Source: WHSW01 sp963821025
GTDB taxonomy: Bacteria > Actinomycetota > Thermoleophilia > Solirubrobacterales > 70-9
Assembly (NCBI GenBank): GCA_963821025.1
Contig: CAWGCG010000003.1
Span: forward strand, 186,001 to 250,000
Reading direction: 5' to 3'
Length of the DNA: 64,000 nt
Of the stretch, positions 16,881-24,717 are shown piece by piece (within the stretch, counting starts at the first letter, position 1; the number at the start of each line of letters is the position of its first letter). The position numbers and the translations under genes are program-made. Below the pieces are notes generated by a model. That model did no database searches. It was not told the DNA's origin and saw nothing but the letters and a program-made list of their open reading frames with translations.

Positions 16881-16918
16881 CGGGCCGTGTCTGCGGCGCC
16901 GGGCCCGCGTTTTTTTTT
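16881..16918 (+). terminator. intrinsic-terminator-like hairpin with T9
   Basis: CGGGCC at 16881-16886 pairs with GGCCCG at 16902-16907, followed by nine consecutive Ts at 16910-16918, a rare run in DNA of this GC content. It reads rightward although no plus-strand gene lies upstream, so it may end a small RNA, stop antisense transcription of the sugar transferase, or act as an attenuator for the gene at 17148. Confidence 0.5.
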
Positions 16919-16963
16919 ATTCCCCTACTGCCTTCGAGCCGACGAATACCCAGTCGCTTCGAT

Positions 16964-16991
16964 CGGATAACTCGGAACCGGTGTTTTTCAA
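16964..16991 (-). promoter_or_regulatory. possible sigma-70 promoter for the sugar transferase
   Basis: On the minus strand TTGAAA (16991-16986) is followed after 16 bases by TATCCG (16969-16964). It reads toward the sugar transferase start at 16741. Weak evidence because the -10 box is imperfect. Confidence 0.3.
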
Positions 16992-17147
16992 ACATACGTC
17001 CACGGACAGGCGTCAAACCGGCCCGGGTGGAGCGGCTCGGGCGCGGTGAGACCGCCGAGCTGGAGCGCGCGCGCGCGAGCTCTTCGTCGCCTCGGCCACG
17101 GCGGCGATCGGTTAGGTTCTCGCCCCAACCCGAGCCCAAGGAGAGCC

Positions 17148-17534
17148 GTGGACGTAAGCGCGCTGAAGAACACCCCTCTGTTCGCCGAAGTGCCCGACGA
17201 GGCGCTCTCGAAGGTGGCGACGTTCGCGACCCTGGAGTCCGCGGCCGAGGGCAAGACGATCATCCGCGAGGGCGGTTACTCGAACGACTTCTACGTGATC
17301 GACGACGGCACGGTCAAGGTCGAGCGCGAGGGCGAGCACGTCGCCGACCTGGGCCGGGGCGACGTCTTCGGCGAGCAGGGCCTGCTCGAGCGTCAGGCGC
17401 GCTCGGCAACCGTGATCGCGACCTCGCCGGTACGCCTGATCAAGATCGAGCATTGGGAGCTCTCGCGGATGAAGCAGGCGATGCCCGACGTGGTCGAGCA
17501 GCTGCGGCGCAAGGTCGAGGAGCGCGGAAGCTAG
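17148..17534 (+). CDS. stand-alone cyclic nucleotide-binding domain protein
   Basis: 128-residue protein consisting of one CRP-type cNMP-binding domain: LKNTPLFAEVPDEALSKVA at the N-terminus, the phosphate-binding cassette core GDVFGEQGLLERQARSATV, and a C-terminal helix. There is no helix-turn-helix, so it is not itself a transcription factor; such single-domain proteins are usually partners or sensors. The arginine and glutamate of the cassette that contact cAMP ribose phosphate are plausible here (GE and R-A positions). GTG at 17148 is chosen for the AAGGAG directly upstream. The B12 riboswitch starts about 50 bases after its stop. Confidence 0.85.
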   Translation: MDVSALKNTPLFAEVPDEALSKVATFATLESAAEGKTIIREGGYSNDFYVIDDGTVKVEREGEHVADLGRGDVFGEQGLLERQARSATVIATSPVRLIKIEHWELSRMKQAMPDVVEQLRRKVEERGS

Positions 17535-17587
17535 CCCCTGGTGCCCGCCCGTCGGGGTATGCTGCCCCGGCGAAAGTTCGCGATAAT

Positions 17588-17747
17588 GGCCGGTGGTCAA
17601 GGGAAGTCCGGTGTGAAACCGGCGCGGTCCCGCCACTGTGACCGGGCGCAACACGACGTCGCATGACGCGAGTCAGCCACTGGGGCCCGACGAGGCCCCG
17701 GGAAGGCGCGGCGGAGGGCCCGGAAGCCAGGAGACCTGCCTCCGGCC
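17588..17747 (+). promoter_or_regulatory. cobalamin (B12) riboswitch
   Basis: Shows the conserved blocks of the adenosylcobalamin riboswitch in order: GGGAAGTCCGGTGTGAAACC (17610-17629), CCCGCCACTGTGACCGGG (17629-17646), GAGTCAGCCAC (17670-17680), and the B12 box core AGCCAGGAGACCTGCC (17725-17740). The closing P1 stem is GGCCGG (17588-17593) with CCGGCC (17742-17747). It lies 35 bases before the first gene of the transporter operon; high intracellular B12 should switch the operon off. It ties the DUF4430/ECF genes to cobalamin, which the protein sequences alone would not prove. Confidence 0.96.
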
Positions 17748-17781
17748 AGCCAATCATGTCCCTCGAGGAAAGGGTGGCTGC

Positions 17782-18789
17782 ATGTCCACACGTATTCCGT
17801 TTGCGTCTTGCGCGCTCGCCGCGCTGTGCGCGGTCTCGTTGTTGGCCGTTCCCACATCGGCGGGGGCGAAGACCGTTCGCGCCGAGTTGCGGGTGCTCAC
17901 CCCGACGCAGGTGCTGGAGCCGGGCTCGACCTATCTGGTCGGCGCCGAGAAGGTGAAGACCGACCCCGGGGCCGATTGCTTCGGCGGCGGGGGCAGCGGG
18001 GCGAGCTTCGCGTTCGCCGACCCGACCGCGCTCTCGCTGCTCGCCGCGGGCGCCCGTGCGAACAAGAGCCTGAGCCCGCTGTCGACCACCGACGAGTTCG
18101 GCTTCGGGCTCGGGATCTGCGGGGTCGGCGGTGTGGCCGCCGAGCCGGGCAGCTTCTGGTACCTGAAGCGAAACCACACCGAGCTCTCGGTCGGCGCCGA
18201 CCAGGAGTCGATCGCCAATGGCGACGAGGTACTCGTCTATCTCGCTCCGGACAATTTCCCGAGCCCGAACCCGGCCGAGCTCGAGCTGATGGCCCCGGCG
18301 CGGGCGACGCCCGGCAGTCAGATCTCGGTCTCGGTGATCGAGCACTCGTGCGCCACCGACCAGACGACCTTCGAGGTCACCTGCGCGAGCGCACCGGCCG
18401 CCGGGGTCACGGTCGGCGGCGGCGAGGCCGACGCGATCACCGGCGCCGACGGCACCGCCACGGTGACCGCGGGCACCGGCCCCAGGCTGAAGCTGGCGGC
18501 TACCCGCGCCGCCGACATTCCCGCCAAGGTGCTGAAGCTGTGCGTGAACGAGGAGCTCGGCGCCTGTCCGGCGAGCTTCGGCGAGCGGATCTTCGGACGC
18601 CGCGAGGGCGACCGGATCAAGGGCACCAAGGGCGCCGACGTGATCCGGGCCGGCGGCGGACGCGACCGCGTTGACATCCGCAAGGGCGGACTTGACCGGG
18701 TCGACTGTGGACCGGGGAAGGACACGGTGGTGGTCAAGGGCTCGGACGACAAGATCGCGCCGAACTGCGAGACGACAAGGGGCCGATGA
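17782..18789 (+). CDS. secreted DUF4430-like protein with RTX-like tail, first gene of B12 operon
   Basis: 335-residue exported protein. Signal peptide at residues 1-29 (hydrophobic ALAALCAVSLLAVPTSAGA). The first part resembles a DUF4430-type domain, with a WYLKRNHTEL element and IANGDEVLVYLAPDNFPS, comparable to the WxxxVNG and GD-W-Y elements of the next protein but more divergent. A middle beta-rich segment carries paired cysteines (CATDQTTFEVTC). The last 60 residues (RIKGTKGADVIRAGGGRDRV and on) look like degenerate calcium-binding RTX nonapeptides. No membrane anchor, so it is released or wall-associated. It sits directly behind the B12 riboswitch, so a role in extracellular cobalamin binding is inferred. 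ATG at 17782 lies right after the riboswitch, with an AGGAAAGGGTGG ribosome site. Confidence 0.75.
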   Translation: MSTRIPFASCALAALCAVSLLAVPTSAGAKTVRAELRVLTPTQVLEPGSTYLVGAEKVKTDPGADCFGGGGSGASFAFADPTALSLLAAGARANKSLSPLSTTDEFGFGLGICGVGGVAAEPGSFWYLKRNHTELSVGADQESIANGDEVLVYLAPDNFPSPNPAELELMAPARATPGSQISVSVIEHSCATDQTTFEVTCASAPAAGVTVGGGEADAITGADGTATVTAGTGPRLKLAATRAADIPAKVLKLCVNEELGACPASFGERIFGRREGDRIKGTKGADVIRAGGGRDRVDIRKGGLDRVDCGPGKDTVVVKGSDDKIAPNCETTRGR

Positions 18790-19730
18790 GGTGGGGCCGC
18801 GGCCTCGGGATCGCGGCGGCGACGCTGGTCGTCGCCGCGACCCCGGGCTGCGGCCTCGGCCCCGGCGAGGCCTCGGAGGGTGAGGCGACGCTCAGGGTGA
18901 CTCGCGACTATGGATCCGAGCTGGTCGCCGAGGCGAGGGAGTCCGATCCGGCCTCCTCGGAGACGGTGATTCGTTTCCTCGATCGCGAGACCGAGATCAC
19001 CACCCGCTACGGAGGCGGTTTCGTGCAGTCGATCGACGGCGTCGAGGGCGAGCTCTCAGCCGGGCGCAGCCGCGACTGGTTCTTCTTCGTCAACGGGATC
19101 GAGTCCGGACGCGGCGCCGCCGAGGTCAGCGTGCGCGGCGGCGACCGGATCTGGTGGGACTACCGCGACTGGTCCGACGCGCTGCGAACGCCGGCGGTTG
19201 TCGGCTCGTGGCCGGAGCCCTTCGCCCAGGCGGCCACGGACTCGGAGCGCCTGCCGGTCGTGATCGAGTGCCACGCCGAGCGCCGCCCCTGCGAGGCGGT
19301 CGCCGACCGCCTCGCCGACGAGCGGGTCGAGGCGAGCGTCGAGAGTGGGGGCGAAGCCGGGGACGAGGCCGGATTGAGATTGCTGGTCGGGACCTGGGAG
19401 GCGATCCGCTCCGACGCAGCCGCGGCGACGCTCGCGCAGGACCCGGCCACGAGCGGTGTCTTCGCCCGCTTCAGGGGCTCAGGGCAGGCGGTGTCGCTGC
19501 TCGCCCTCGACCCGCGCGGCGAGGTGGCGACGAAGTACGGGCGAGGGGCGGGCCTCGTCGCCGGGCTGCGCCAGGGGAATCGTCCGGTCACCTGGGTGGT
19601 CACCGGCACCGACGAGGCGGGGGTCGAGCGGGCTGCCGAGCTGCTCGACTCCGAGCACCTGGCCGACAACTACGCCGTCCTGACCGCGCCGGGCGACCAG
19701 CTCGCGCTGCCCGCCGGGCCGCAGCGATGA
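18786..19730 (+). CDS. DUF4430 (transcobalamin-like) lipoprotein
   Basis: 314-residue predicted lipoprotein: hydrophobic signal peptide and lipobox ending at Cys22 (AATPGC). Residues about 33-130 match the DUF4430 fold, which is the beta domain of transcobalamin and intrinsic factor: ITTRYGGGFVQSIDGVEGE, WFFFVNGIESG (98-108) and DRIWWDYRDW (120-129). A second alpha/beta-like domain (about residues 140-310) is unassigned; it contains IECHAERRPCEAVADRL. In animal proteins the beta domain clasps one face of B12, and an alpha/alpha toroid covers the other; the toroid is found here on the S-component gene at 22241. Surface cobalamin capture is inferred from domain and riboswitch. Overlaps both neighbours by four bases. 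Confidence 0.85.
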   Translation: MRWGRGLGIAAATLVVAATPGCGLGPGEASEGEATLRVTRDYGSELVAEARESDPASSETVIRFLDRETEITTRYGGGFVQSIDGVEGELSAGRSRDWFFFVNGIESGRGAAEVSVRGGDRIWWDYRDWSDALRTPAVVGSWPEPFAQAATDSERLPVVIECHAERRPCEAVADRLADERVEASVESGGEAGDEAGLRLLVGTWEAIRSDAAAATLAQDPATSGVFARFRGSGQAVSLLALDPRGEVATKYGRGAGLVAGLRQGNRPVTWVVTGTDEAGVERAAELLDSEHLADNYAVLTAPGDQLALPAGPQR

Positions 19731-20608
19731 GGTCGCCGATCGCCTACGCGCCGCGCCCGGGCCCGCTGCCGGCCGCAGGGGCGCTCGCCGCCAGCGCCTA
19801 TCTCGGGTCGCTGGCCCTGTGCGCCTTCCTCTTTGCCAGCCCGCTGGTGCTCGCCGGCGCCGGCGCCGGCGTCGCGGTCGCCGGACTGGCCGCGGGCGCG
19901 GGCCGGGCGCTTGGCGCCGGTGCCCGCTGGGGCGCGACCCTGGGCGTGCTCGTCACCGCCGTCAATGCCATCGCCTCGCAGCGCGGCGACACGATCCTCG
20001 TTCGGGGCTGGGAGCTGCCGGTGCTCGGGCAGATCGACATCAGCGCCGAGGCACTGGCCGAGGGCGGCGTGCTGGCGCTTCGAATCGCCGTCGTCTTCTG
20101 CGCCTTCGCAGTGCACTCCGCCTGCGTCGACCCCGACCGGGTCCTGCGCCTGCTCCGCCCACTGGCCCGCCACTCGGCGCTCACCGCCACCCTGATCACC
20201 CGGATGGTCCCGCTCGCGGCCGCCGACCATGCACGCCTGCGCGAGGCGGTCGAGCTGCGCGGACCGGCGGCGGCACCGGTCGGCCGCGCCGCAATCGCCC
20301 GGCGCCTGCTGGCGGGCTCGCTCGATCGGGCGGTCGACGTCGCCGCAGCGCTCGAGCTGCGCGGCTATGGCCGCGGGGCGCCGCGGGCCGCGGGCTCGAG
20401 CAGGCGCTCGCGCTCTTCCTGGCGCTTCGCCGCTGCCGGGATCGCAATCGCCACGCTCGCGATCGCCGCCCGGATCGCCGGGGTCGGCGGCTTCGACGCC
20501 TATCCGACGATCTCGATCGACCTCGATCCGGCGACGCTCGCCGTGAGCGCGGCACTGCCGCTGCTCGCGCTGGCGCCGTTTGCCGGCAGCCGGAGGCGCC
20601 GTGGCTGA
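19727..20608 (+). CDS. ecfT: ECF transporter transmembrane T component
   Basis: Membrane scaffold that couples ATP hydrolysis to substrate-binding S-component toppling. 293 residues with about five to six hydrophobic segments. The cytoplasmic coupling region carries the motifs expected of CbiQ/EcfT: RMVPLAAADHARLREAVELR and a second one, LDRAVDVAAALELRGYGRG, each with the Ala-Arg-Gly type short signature. ATG at 19727 overlaps the lipoprotein stop. Followed immediately by the ATPase, giving the T-A-S order of a dedicated transporter. Confidence 0.85.
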   Translation: MRSPIAYAPRPGPLPAAGALAASAYLGSLALCAFLFASPLVLAGAGAGVAVAGLAAGAGRALGAGARWGATLGVLVTAVNAIASQRGDTILVRGWELPVLGQIDISAEALAEGGVLALRIAVVFCAFAVHSACVDPDRVLRLLRPLARHSALTATLITRMVPLAAADHARLREAVELRGPAAAPVGRAAIARRLLAGSLDRAVDVAAALELRGYGRGAPRAAGSSRRSRSSWRFAAAGIAIATLAIAARIAGVGGFDAYPTISIDLDPATLAVSAALPLLALAPFAGSRRRRG

Positions 20609-22244
20609 GCCCGTCGTTTCGATCTCGGCGCTCGAGTACCGCTATCCGGGTGCGCGCGCCCCCGCGCTGGCCGCGGTCGACCTCGAGCTCGGCGAGGGCG
20701 AGTTCTTGGTCCTCGCAGGGCGGTCGGGGTCGGGCAAATCAACCCTGTTGCGCGCCTGCTGTGGGCTCGTTCCCCATTACCACGGCGGCGAGGTCTCGGG
20801 CTCGCTCGACGTCTGCGGCCTCGACGTGCGCGAACACGGCCCGGCCGAGCTCGGCGGTCTCGTCGGCCTGGTCGGACAGGATCCCGAGACCCAGGTGGTC
20901 TCGGCGACCGTACGCGGCGAGCTCGAGTTGCCGCTCGAGCTGCGCGGCGAGTCCGCGGGCGCCAGCGCCCGCGCGATCGAGGAGGTGACCCTGGCACTGG
21001 CGATCTCCGAGCTGCTCGACCGCGCCACCGACACGCTGTCGGGCGGGGAGCTGCAGCGGGTTGCGCTCGCCGCGGCGCTCGTCTGTCGGCCGCGGTTGGT
21101 CTTGCTGGACGAGCCCACCTCGCAGCTCGATCCGGTCGCCGGCGACGAGCTGATCGGGCTCCTGCGACGGCTGAACGAGGAGTGGGGAATGACCGTGTTG
21201 CTCGCCGAGCACCGGCTCGAGCGCTGTCTGACCGCCGCTGACCGCGTGCTCGCGATTGACGCCGGGAAGATCGCGTTCGACGGCGGGCCCGCGGCCTTCG
21301 TCGAGTGGGCGATCGATTCCGATCCGGAGCTGGCGCCCCCTGGGGCACGCCTGTTCTCGCTCGCGGGGCTGAGACCGTTGCCGGTCGGGGTGAAGGGGGC
21401 GCGGGCGGAGCTGCGCAGGCACGGTATCGGAGCGACCGAACAGGTGACAGGTAGCGGGGAGCAGGTGGAGGCGAAGGATCGGCGCCGGCGCGGGACGGTG
21501 ACGGTGCTGGAGGCGCGGGACGTGTGGATCGAGCGCGACTCGGGCGAGGCGCTGAGCGATGTGATCCGCGGCTTGACCCTCGCGATCGAGCCGGGGGAGC
21601 GGGTTGCGTTGATGGGTCGAAACGGGGCCGGAAAGAGCACCTTGCTGCGTGCCGCCGCCGGCTTGCTGGCGCCGGTTCGCGGGCGGATCGAGGCGCCTGG
21701 CGGCTGCGTGCTGTTGCCGCAGAGCCCCGCCGACCTGTTCTTGCACGAGCGCGCCGACGAGGAGCTCCCGGGCGAGGCGGGCGCCCGCGCCCTGGCCGCG
21801 GTCGGGCTCGGGTGGGCGAAAGGGCGCGACCCGCGCGATCTCTCCGGCGGCGAGCGTGAGCGGCTGGCGCTGGCGATCGTGATGGCGGGGCGCGCGAACG
21901 GCAGCACCCCTGGCGTGGTCTGCCTCGACGAACCGACCCGCGGCATGGACTCCGCCCGCAAGGCCCAACTGGCCGGCTGGATCGGCGAGCTGGCCGGTGC
22001 CGGCAGCGCGATCGTCGTCGCCACCCACGACGTCGAGTTCGCGGCCCGCTTCGCCGCGCGGGTGATCCTGCTCGGCGATGGCGAGCTGATCGCCGACGGG
22101 CCGACCGACGAGATCCTCTCCGGGGGCTGGTACTTCGCGACCGAGGTCGCGCGGATCCTTGGCGGCGACGGCGCGATCACTCCCGAGGCCGCGGCCTCGG
22201 CCCTGCGTGCCACGCTCGGTGCCCGGGCAAAGGTGCGTACGTGA
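20601..22244 (+). CDS. ecfA: fused ECF energy-coupling ATPase (two ABC domains)
   Basis: Single chain of 547 residues replacing EcfA1 and EcfA2. Domain 1 (residues 1-240): Walker A GRSGSGKST, LSGGELQRV signature, Walker B LVLLDEPTSQLD, switch His in LLAEHRLE. Domain 2 (about 300-520): Walker A GRNGAGKST, LSGGERERL signature, VVCLDEPTRGMD, switch His in VVATHDVE. Both sites appear catalytically complete. The segment between Walker A and signature is short in domain 2. A linker of about 60 residues with mixed charge joins them. GTG at 20601 is chosen because GGAGG precedes it by four bases; it overlaps ecfT by eight bases. Confidence 0.9.
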   Translation: MAEPVVSISALEYRYPGARAPALAAVDLELGEGEFLVLAGRSGSGKSTLLRACCGLVPHYHGGEVSGSLDVCGLDVREHGPAELGGLVGLVGQDPETQVVSATVRGELELPLELRGESAGASARAIEEVTLALAISELLDRATDTLSGGELQRVALAAALVCRPRLVLLDEPTSQLDPVAGDELIGLLRRLNEEWGMTVLLAEHRLERCLTAADRVLAIDAGKIAFDGGPAAFVEWAIDSDPELAPPGARLFSLAGLRPLPVGVKGARAELRRHGIGATEQVTGSGEQVEAKDRRRRGTVTVLEARDVWIERDSGEALSDVIRGLTLAIEPGERVALMGRNGAGKSTLLRAAAGLLAPVRGRIEAPGGCVLLPQSPADLFLHERADEELPGEAGARALAAVGLGWAKGRDPRDLSGGERERLALAIVMAGRANGSTPGVVCLDEPTRGMDSARKAQLAGWIGELAGAGSAIVVATHDVEFAARFAARVILLGDGELIADGPTDEILSGGWYFATEVARILGGDGAITPEAAASALRATLGARAKVRT

Positions 22245-24190
22245 GCTGGCAGGCGGCGATCTTCGCCGGCCTCGTCCTCGTGGTCGTCGGGGGCTTCGTT
22301 TGGTATGAGCGAGCCCGCCCACCGGCCCGCCTGGTCGCTCTGGTCGCGGCGCTGTCGGCGCTGGCGGTCGCCGGGCGCCTCGTCCTGGCGCCGATCCCGA
22401 ACGTTGTCGCGACCACAGACGTCGCCGTACTCACCGGCTACGCGCTCGGCGGACCGCCCGGCTTCGCCGTCGGCGCCCTCGCCGCACCGATCTCCAACAT
22501 CTGGCTCGGCCAGGGGCCGTGGACGGCTTGGCAGATGGCGGGATGGGGACTGGCGGGGCTGCTCGGTGCCTGGCTGGCGCTGGCGACCGGGCGCCGGCTC
22601 GGGCGCCTCGGCCTGGCGAGCGCCTGTGCGTTGATCGGGCTCGGCTACGGCGCCCTGCTCGACCTCTCGGTGATGGTCACCTACGGCGGCGAGCAGTCGC
22701 TCGACCGTTATCTCGAGCTCTCGGCTCGCGCGATCCCGTTCAATCTCGCCCACGCCGCCGGCAACTTCGCGATCGCGTTCGCCGCCGGCCCCGCCCTCGT
22801 GCGGATGATCTCTCGTTACCGCACCCGGCTCGAGTTCACCTGGCGCCCCGCGGGCGCCGTGCCGGCAGTGGTCGCGATCGTCCTCGCCGGGTGGCTGATC
22901 GCGCGCGGGCCCGACGAAGCCGGCGCCTCGAGAAGCCCTGCCGGCTACCTGATCGCGACCCAGAACGCCGACGGTGGCTTCGGCGCCACGCTCGAGTATC
23001 CCTCGAACCCGGCGACCACCGGCTGGGTGATGCTCGGGCTCGAGGCCGCGGGGAAGAACCCGCTCGACGTCAGCAGGGGTGGGCGAACCCCGGTCGACTA
23101 CCTGCGCTCACAGCTCGATCGGGTGAGGACGCCCGGCGACCTCGAGCGCACGATCCTGGCGCTCGAGGGCGCCGGGCTCGATCCGCGCCGGTTCGGTGAC
23201 GCCGACCTGGTCGCGCGCCTGCGGGCCGAGCGCGACCGCGACGGCTCGGTCAACGGCCAGGTCAACCTGAGCGCCTTCTTCATCCTCGCGATGCGCGCCA
23301 GCGGCGCCGACCCGGCCACGCTCGCGCGCCCGGCCGGATGGTTGCGCCGGGCCCGCAACCCCGACGGCGGCTGGGGAATCCAGCCCGGCGCGCCGAGCGA
23401 GGCCGATTCCTCGGGCGCTGCCCTGCAGGCCCTGGCGGCCGCGGGCTCGGGCGGCAAGTCGACCGCCGAGGGCACGCGCTGGCTGCGAAAGGCCCAGCGC
23501 CGCGACGGCTCCTGGGCGCTGGGCTCGAGCGGGGTGGTCAACTCGCAGTCAACGGCGTGGGCGGTTCAGGGCCTGGTCGCGGCAGGGGGTGGCGGTGGTG
23601 CAGCGGCGAAGGGCCTGCGCCACCTCGCCGCCCTGCGCGCCGCCGACGGCCACTACCGTTACTCGCGCGCCAGCGACCAGACCCCGGTCTGGGTCACCGC
23701 CCAGGTGCTGACCGCGGTCGAGCGCCAGCCGTTTCCGATCGCGTCCGTGACCCGCAGGTCGCGCGCGCGCGGATCGGGCGGATCCGGCGGTGATGACTCG
23801 GCCGACGCTTCGCCCTCCACCGTGACCGAGTCGGCGGGCGGCTCGTCGGCAGTGGTCGACGGCGGCAGCGGTGGCGGCGCCCAGCCGAGCGCGTCGGGCG
23901 GGTCGGCAGGTGGCGGATCGGCGGCGCAGCCGGGCGCCGGTACCGATACGAGCGCCGGCGGCCCGGGCGAGGGGGGCGGTGGGGGCAAGCGAGGCGCCGA
24001 ACCGGACCCGACCGCGGCGCCCGATCTGACCTCGGCCCCGGTGCTAGAGGTCCCCGAGGATCCCGCACCGCCGGCCGGCGAGGAGACCGATTCGACCCCG
24101 TGGATGATCGCGGCGATCGTCGCCGCGGCGGCCGCGACCGGCGGCGGGCTGGCGTGGTATCGGCGTCGGCTCGCGCAATCGCCTCGGTAG
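22241..24190 (+). CDS. ECF S-component fused to alpha/alpha-toroid (prenyltransferase/squalene-cyclase-like) with C-terminal anchor
   Basis: 649-residue membrane protein in three parts. Residues 1-200 form the ECF S-component, about six helices, with the motif GRLVLAPIPNVVATTDVAVL (45-64) typical of vitamin S-components. Residues about 232-495 form an outside alpha/alpha-toroid of the terpenoid-cyclase superfamily, with QW-like repeats QNADGGFG (241-248), RNPDGGWG (372-379) and QRRDGSW (419-425). A Gly/Ser/Pro-rich linker (about 505-620) and a final membrane helix with a basic end (WYRRRL) follow. Intrinsic factor and transcobalamin use the same toroid for their alpha domain. The riboswitch makes cobalamin the likely cargo. 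Hopene-cyclase activity is unlikely: the cyclase DxDD motif is not seen. GTG start overlaps the ATPase stop. Confidence 0.85.
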   Translation: MSWQAAIFAGLVLVVVGGFVWYERARPPARLVALVAALSALAVAGRLVLAPIPNVVATTDVAVLTGYALGGPPGFAVGALAAPISNIWLGQGPWTAWQMAGWGLAGLLGAWLALATGRRLGRLGLASACALIGLGYGALLDLSVMVTYGGEQSLDRYLELSARAIPFNLAHAAGNFAIAFAAGPALVRMISRYRTRLEFTWRPAGAVPAVVAIVLAGWLIARGPDEAGASRSPAGYLIATQNADGGFGATLEYPSNPATTGWVMLGLEAAGKNPLDVSRGGRTPVDYLRSQLDRVRTPGDLERTILALEGAGLDPRRFGDADLVARLRAERDRDGSVNGQVNLSAFFILAMRASGADPATLARPAGWLRRARNPDGGWGIQPGAPSEADSSGAALQALAAAGSGGKSTAEGTRWLRKAQRRDGSWALGSSGVVNSQSTAWAVQGLVAAGGGGGAAAKGLRHLAALRAADGHYRYSRASDQTPVWVTAQVLTAVERQPFPIASVTRRSRARGSGGSGGDDSADASPSTVTESAGGSSAVVDGGSGGGAQPSASGGSAGGGSAAQPGAGTDTSAGGPGEGGGGGKRGAEPDPTAAPDLTSAPVLEVPEDPAPPAGEETDSTPWMIAAIVAAAAATGGGLAWYRRRLAQSPR

Positions 24191-24202
24191 CTTCTCTCGA
24201 CG

Positions 24203-24712
24203 ATGGATGTCGAGACCGCGATCCGCGAGCGGCGGACCCACAAGGCCTACGCGCGTGAGCCGTTGGCGCGCGAGACGATCGACGAGCTGCTCGACCTCGC
24301 CCGCTGGGCGCCCAACCACCACCTGACCAACCCGTGGCGGTTTCGGGTGCTTGGTCCGCTGACTCTCGAATGCCTGAAAGCCGCGGCCGGGCCCGAAGCC
24401 GCGACGAAGCTCGACCGGGCGCCCACCCTGGTCGTCTGCTCCTGCGTCCTCTCCGGCGAGCCGGTCGCCGACGAGGAGGATCTCCATGCGACGGCCTGCG
24501 CCGCCTACATCGTGCTCCTGGCCGCCCACGGCCGCGGCCTGGTCGGCTACTGGCGGACTCCCGAGGTTCTGCGAACGCCTGCCGGAGCCGCCGCGGTCGG
24601 GCTCGGGCCCGACGAGCACTTCGTCGCTTTGATCCACCTCGGTCACCCGGTCCAGTCGAAGCCCGCTCCCGAACGCGAGCCCGCCGCCGCGGTCGTCAGC
24701 CATCTGGACTGA
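24203..24712 (+). CDS. small nitroreductase-family protein
   Basis: 169-residue FMN-binding nitroreductase-like protein: the FMN phosphate contact RRTHKAYAREP (residues 9-19), ARWAPNHHLTNPWRF (about 33-47), and the C-terminal ALIHLGHPVQSKPAPER. It starts 12 bases after the S-component stop and is probably the last gene under the riboswitch. BluB, which makes the lower ligand of B12 from FMN, belongs to the same superfamily, so a cobalamin-reducing or lower-ligand function is tempting. It is shorter than BluB and I see no decisive BluB residues, so the name is not given. Confidence 0.78.
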   Translation: MDVETAIRERRTHKAYAREPLARETIDELLDLARWAPNHHLTNPWRFRVLGPLTLECLKAAAGPEAATKLDRAPTLVVCSCVLSGEPVADEEDLHATACAAYIVLLAAHGRGLVGYWRTPEVLRTPAGAAAVGLGPDEHFVALIHLGHPVQSKPAPEREPAAAVVSHLD

Positions 24713-24717
24713 TCGCC

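Larger units (their letters stand above)
16742..17147. other. 406-base intergenic region between divergent genes
   Basis: Separates the sugar transferase (minus) from the cyclic-nucleotide-binding gene (plus). It is locally AT-rich around 16910-17000. It holds a terminator-like hairpin with nine Ts reading rightward (16881-16918), a possible minus-strand promoter (16964-16991) and the ribosome binding site AAGGAG just before 17148. No gene is seen. Confidence 0.6.

Noticed and set aside
17535..17580. Terminator for the cyclic-nucleotide-binding gene at the CGGGG/CCCCG inverted repeat
   Set aside because: Short stem and no T-run; may equally be part of the riboswitch promoter region.
20777..22753. 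658-residue minus-strand frame
   Set aside because: Antisense to the ECF ATPase and S-component, which have full motif sets.
22241..24190. Annotation as squalene-hopene cyclase or prenyltransferase
   Set aside because: Has QW-like repeats only; the cyclase DxDD motif is not seen, and the fusion and riboswitch context favour a binding role.
24203..24712. Naming the nitroreductase bluB
   Set aside because: Shorter than BluB and without diagnostic residues I can confirm.
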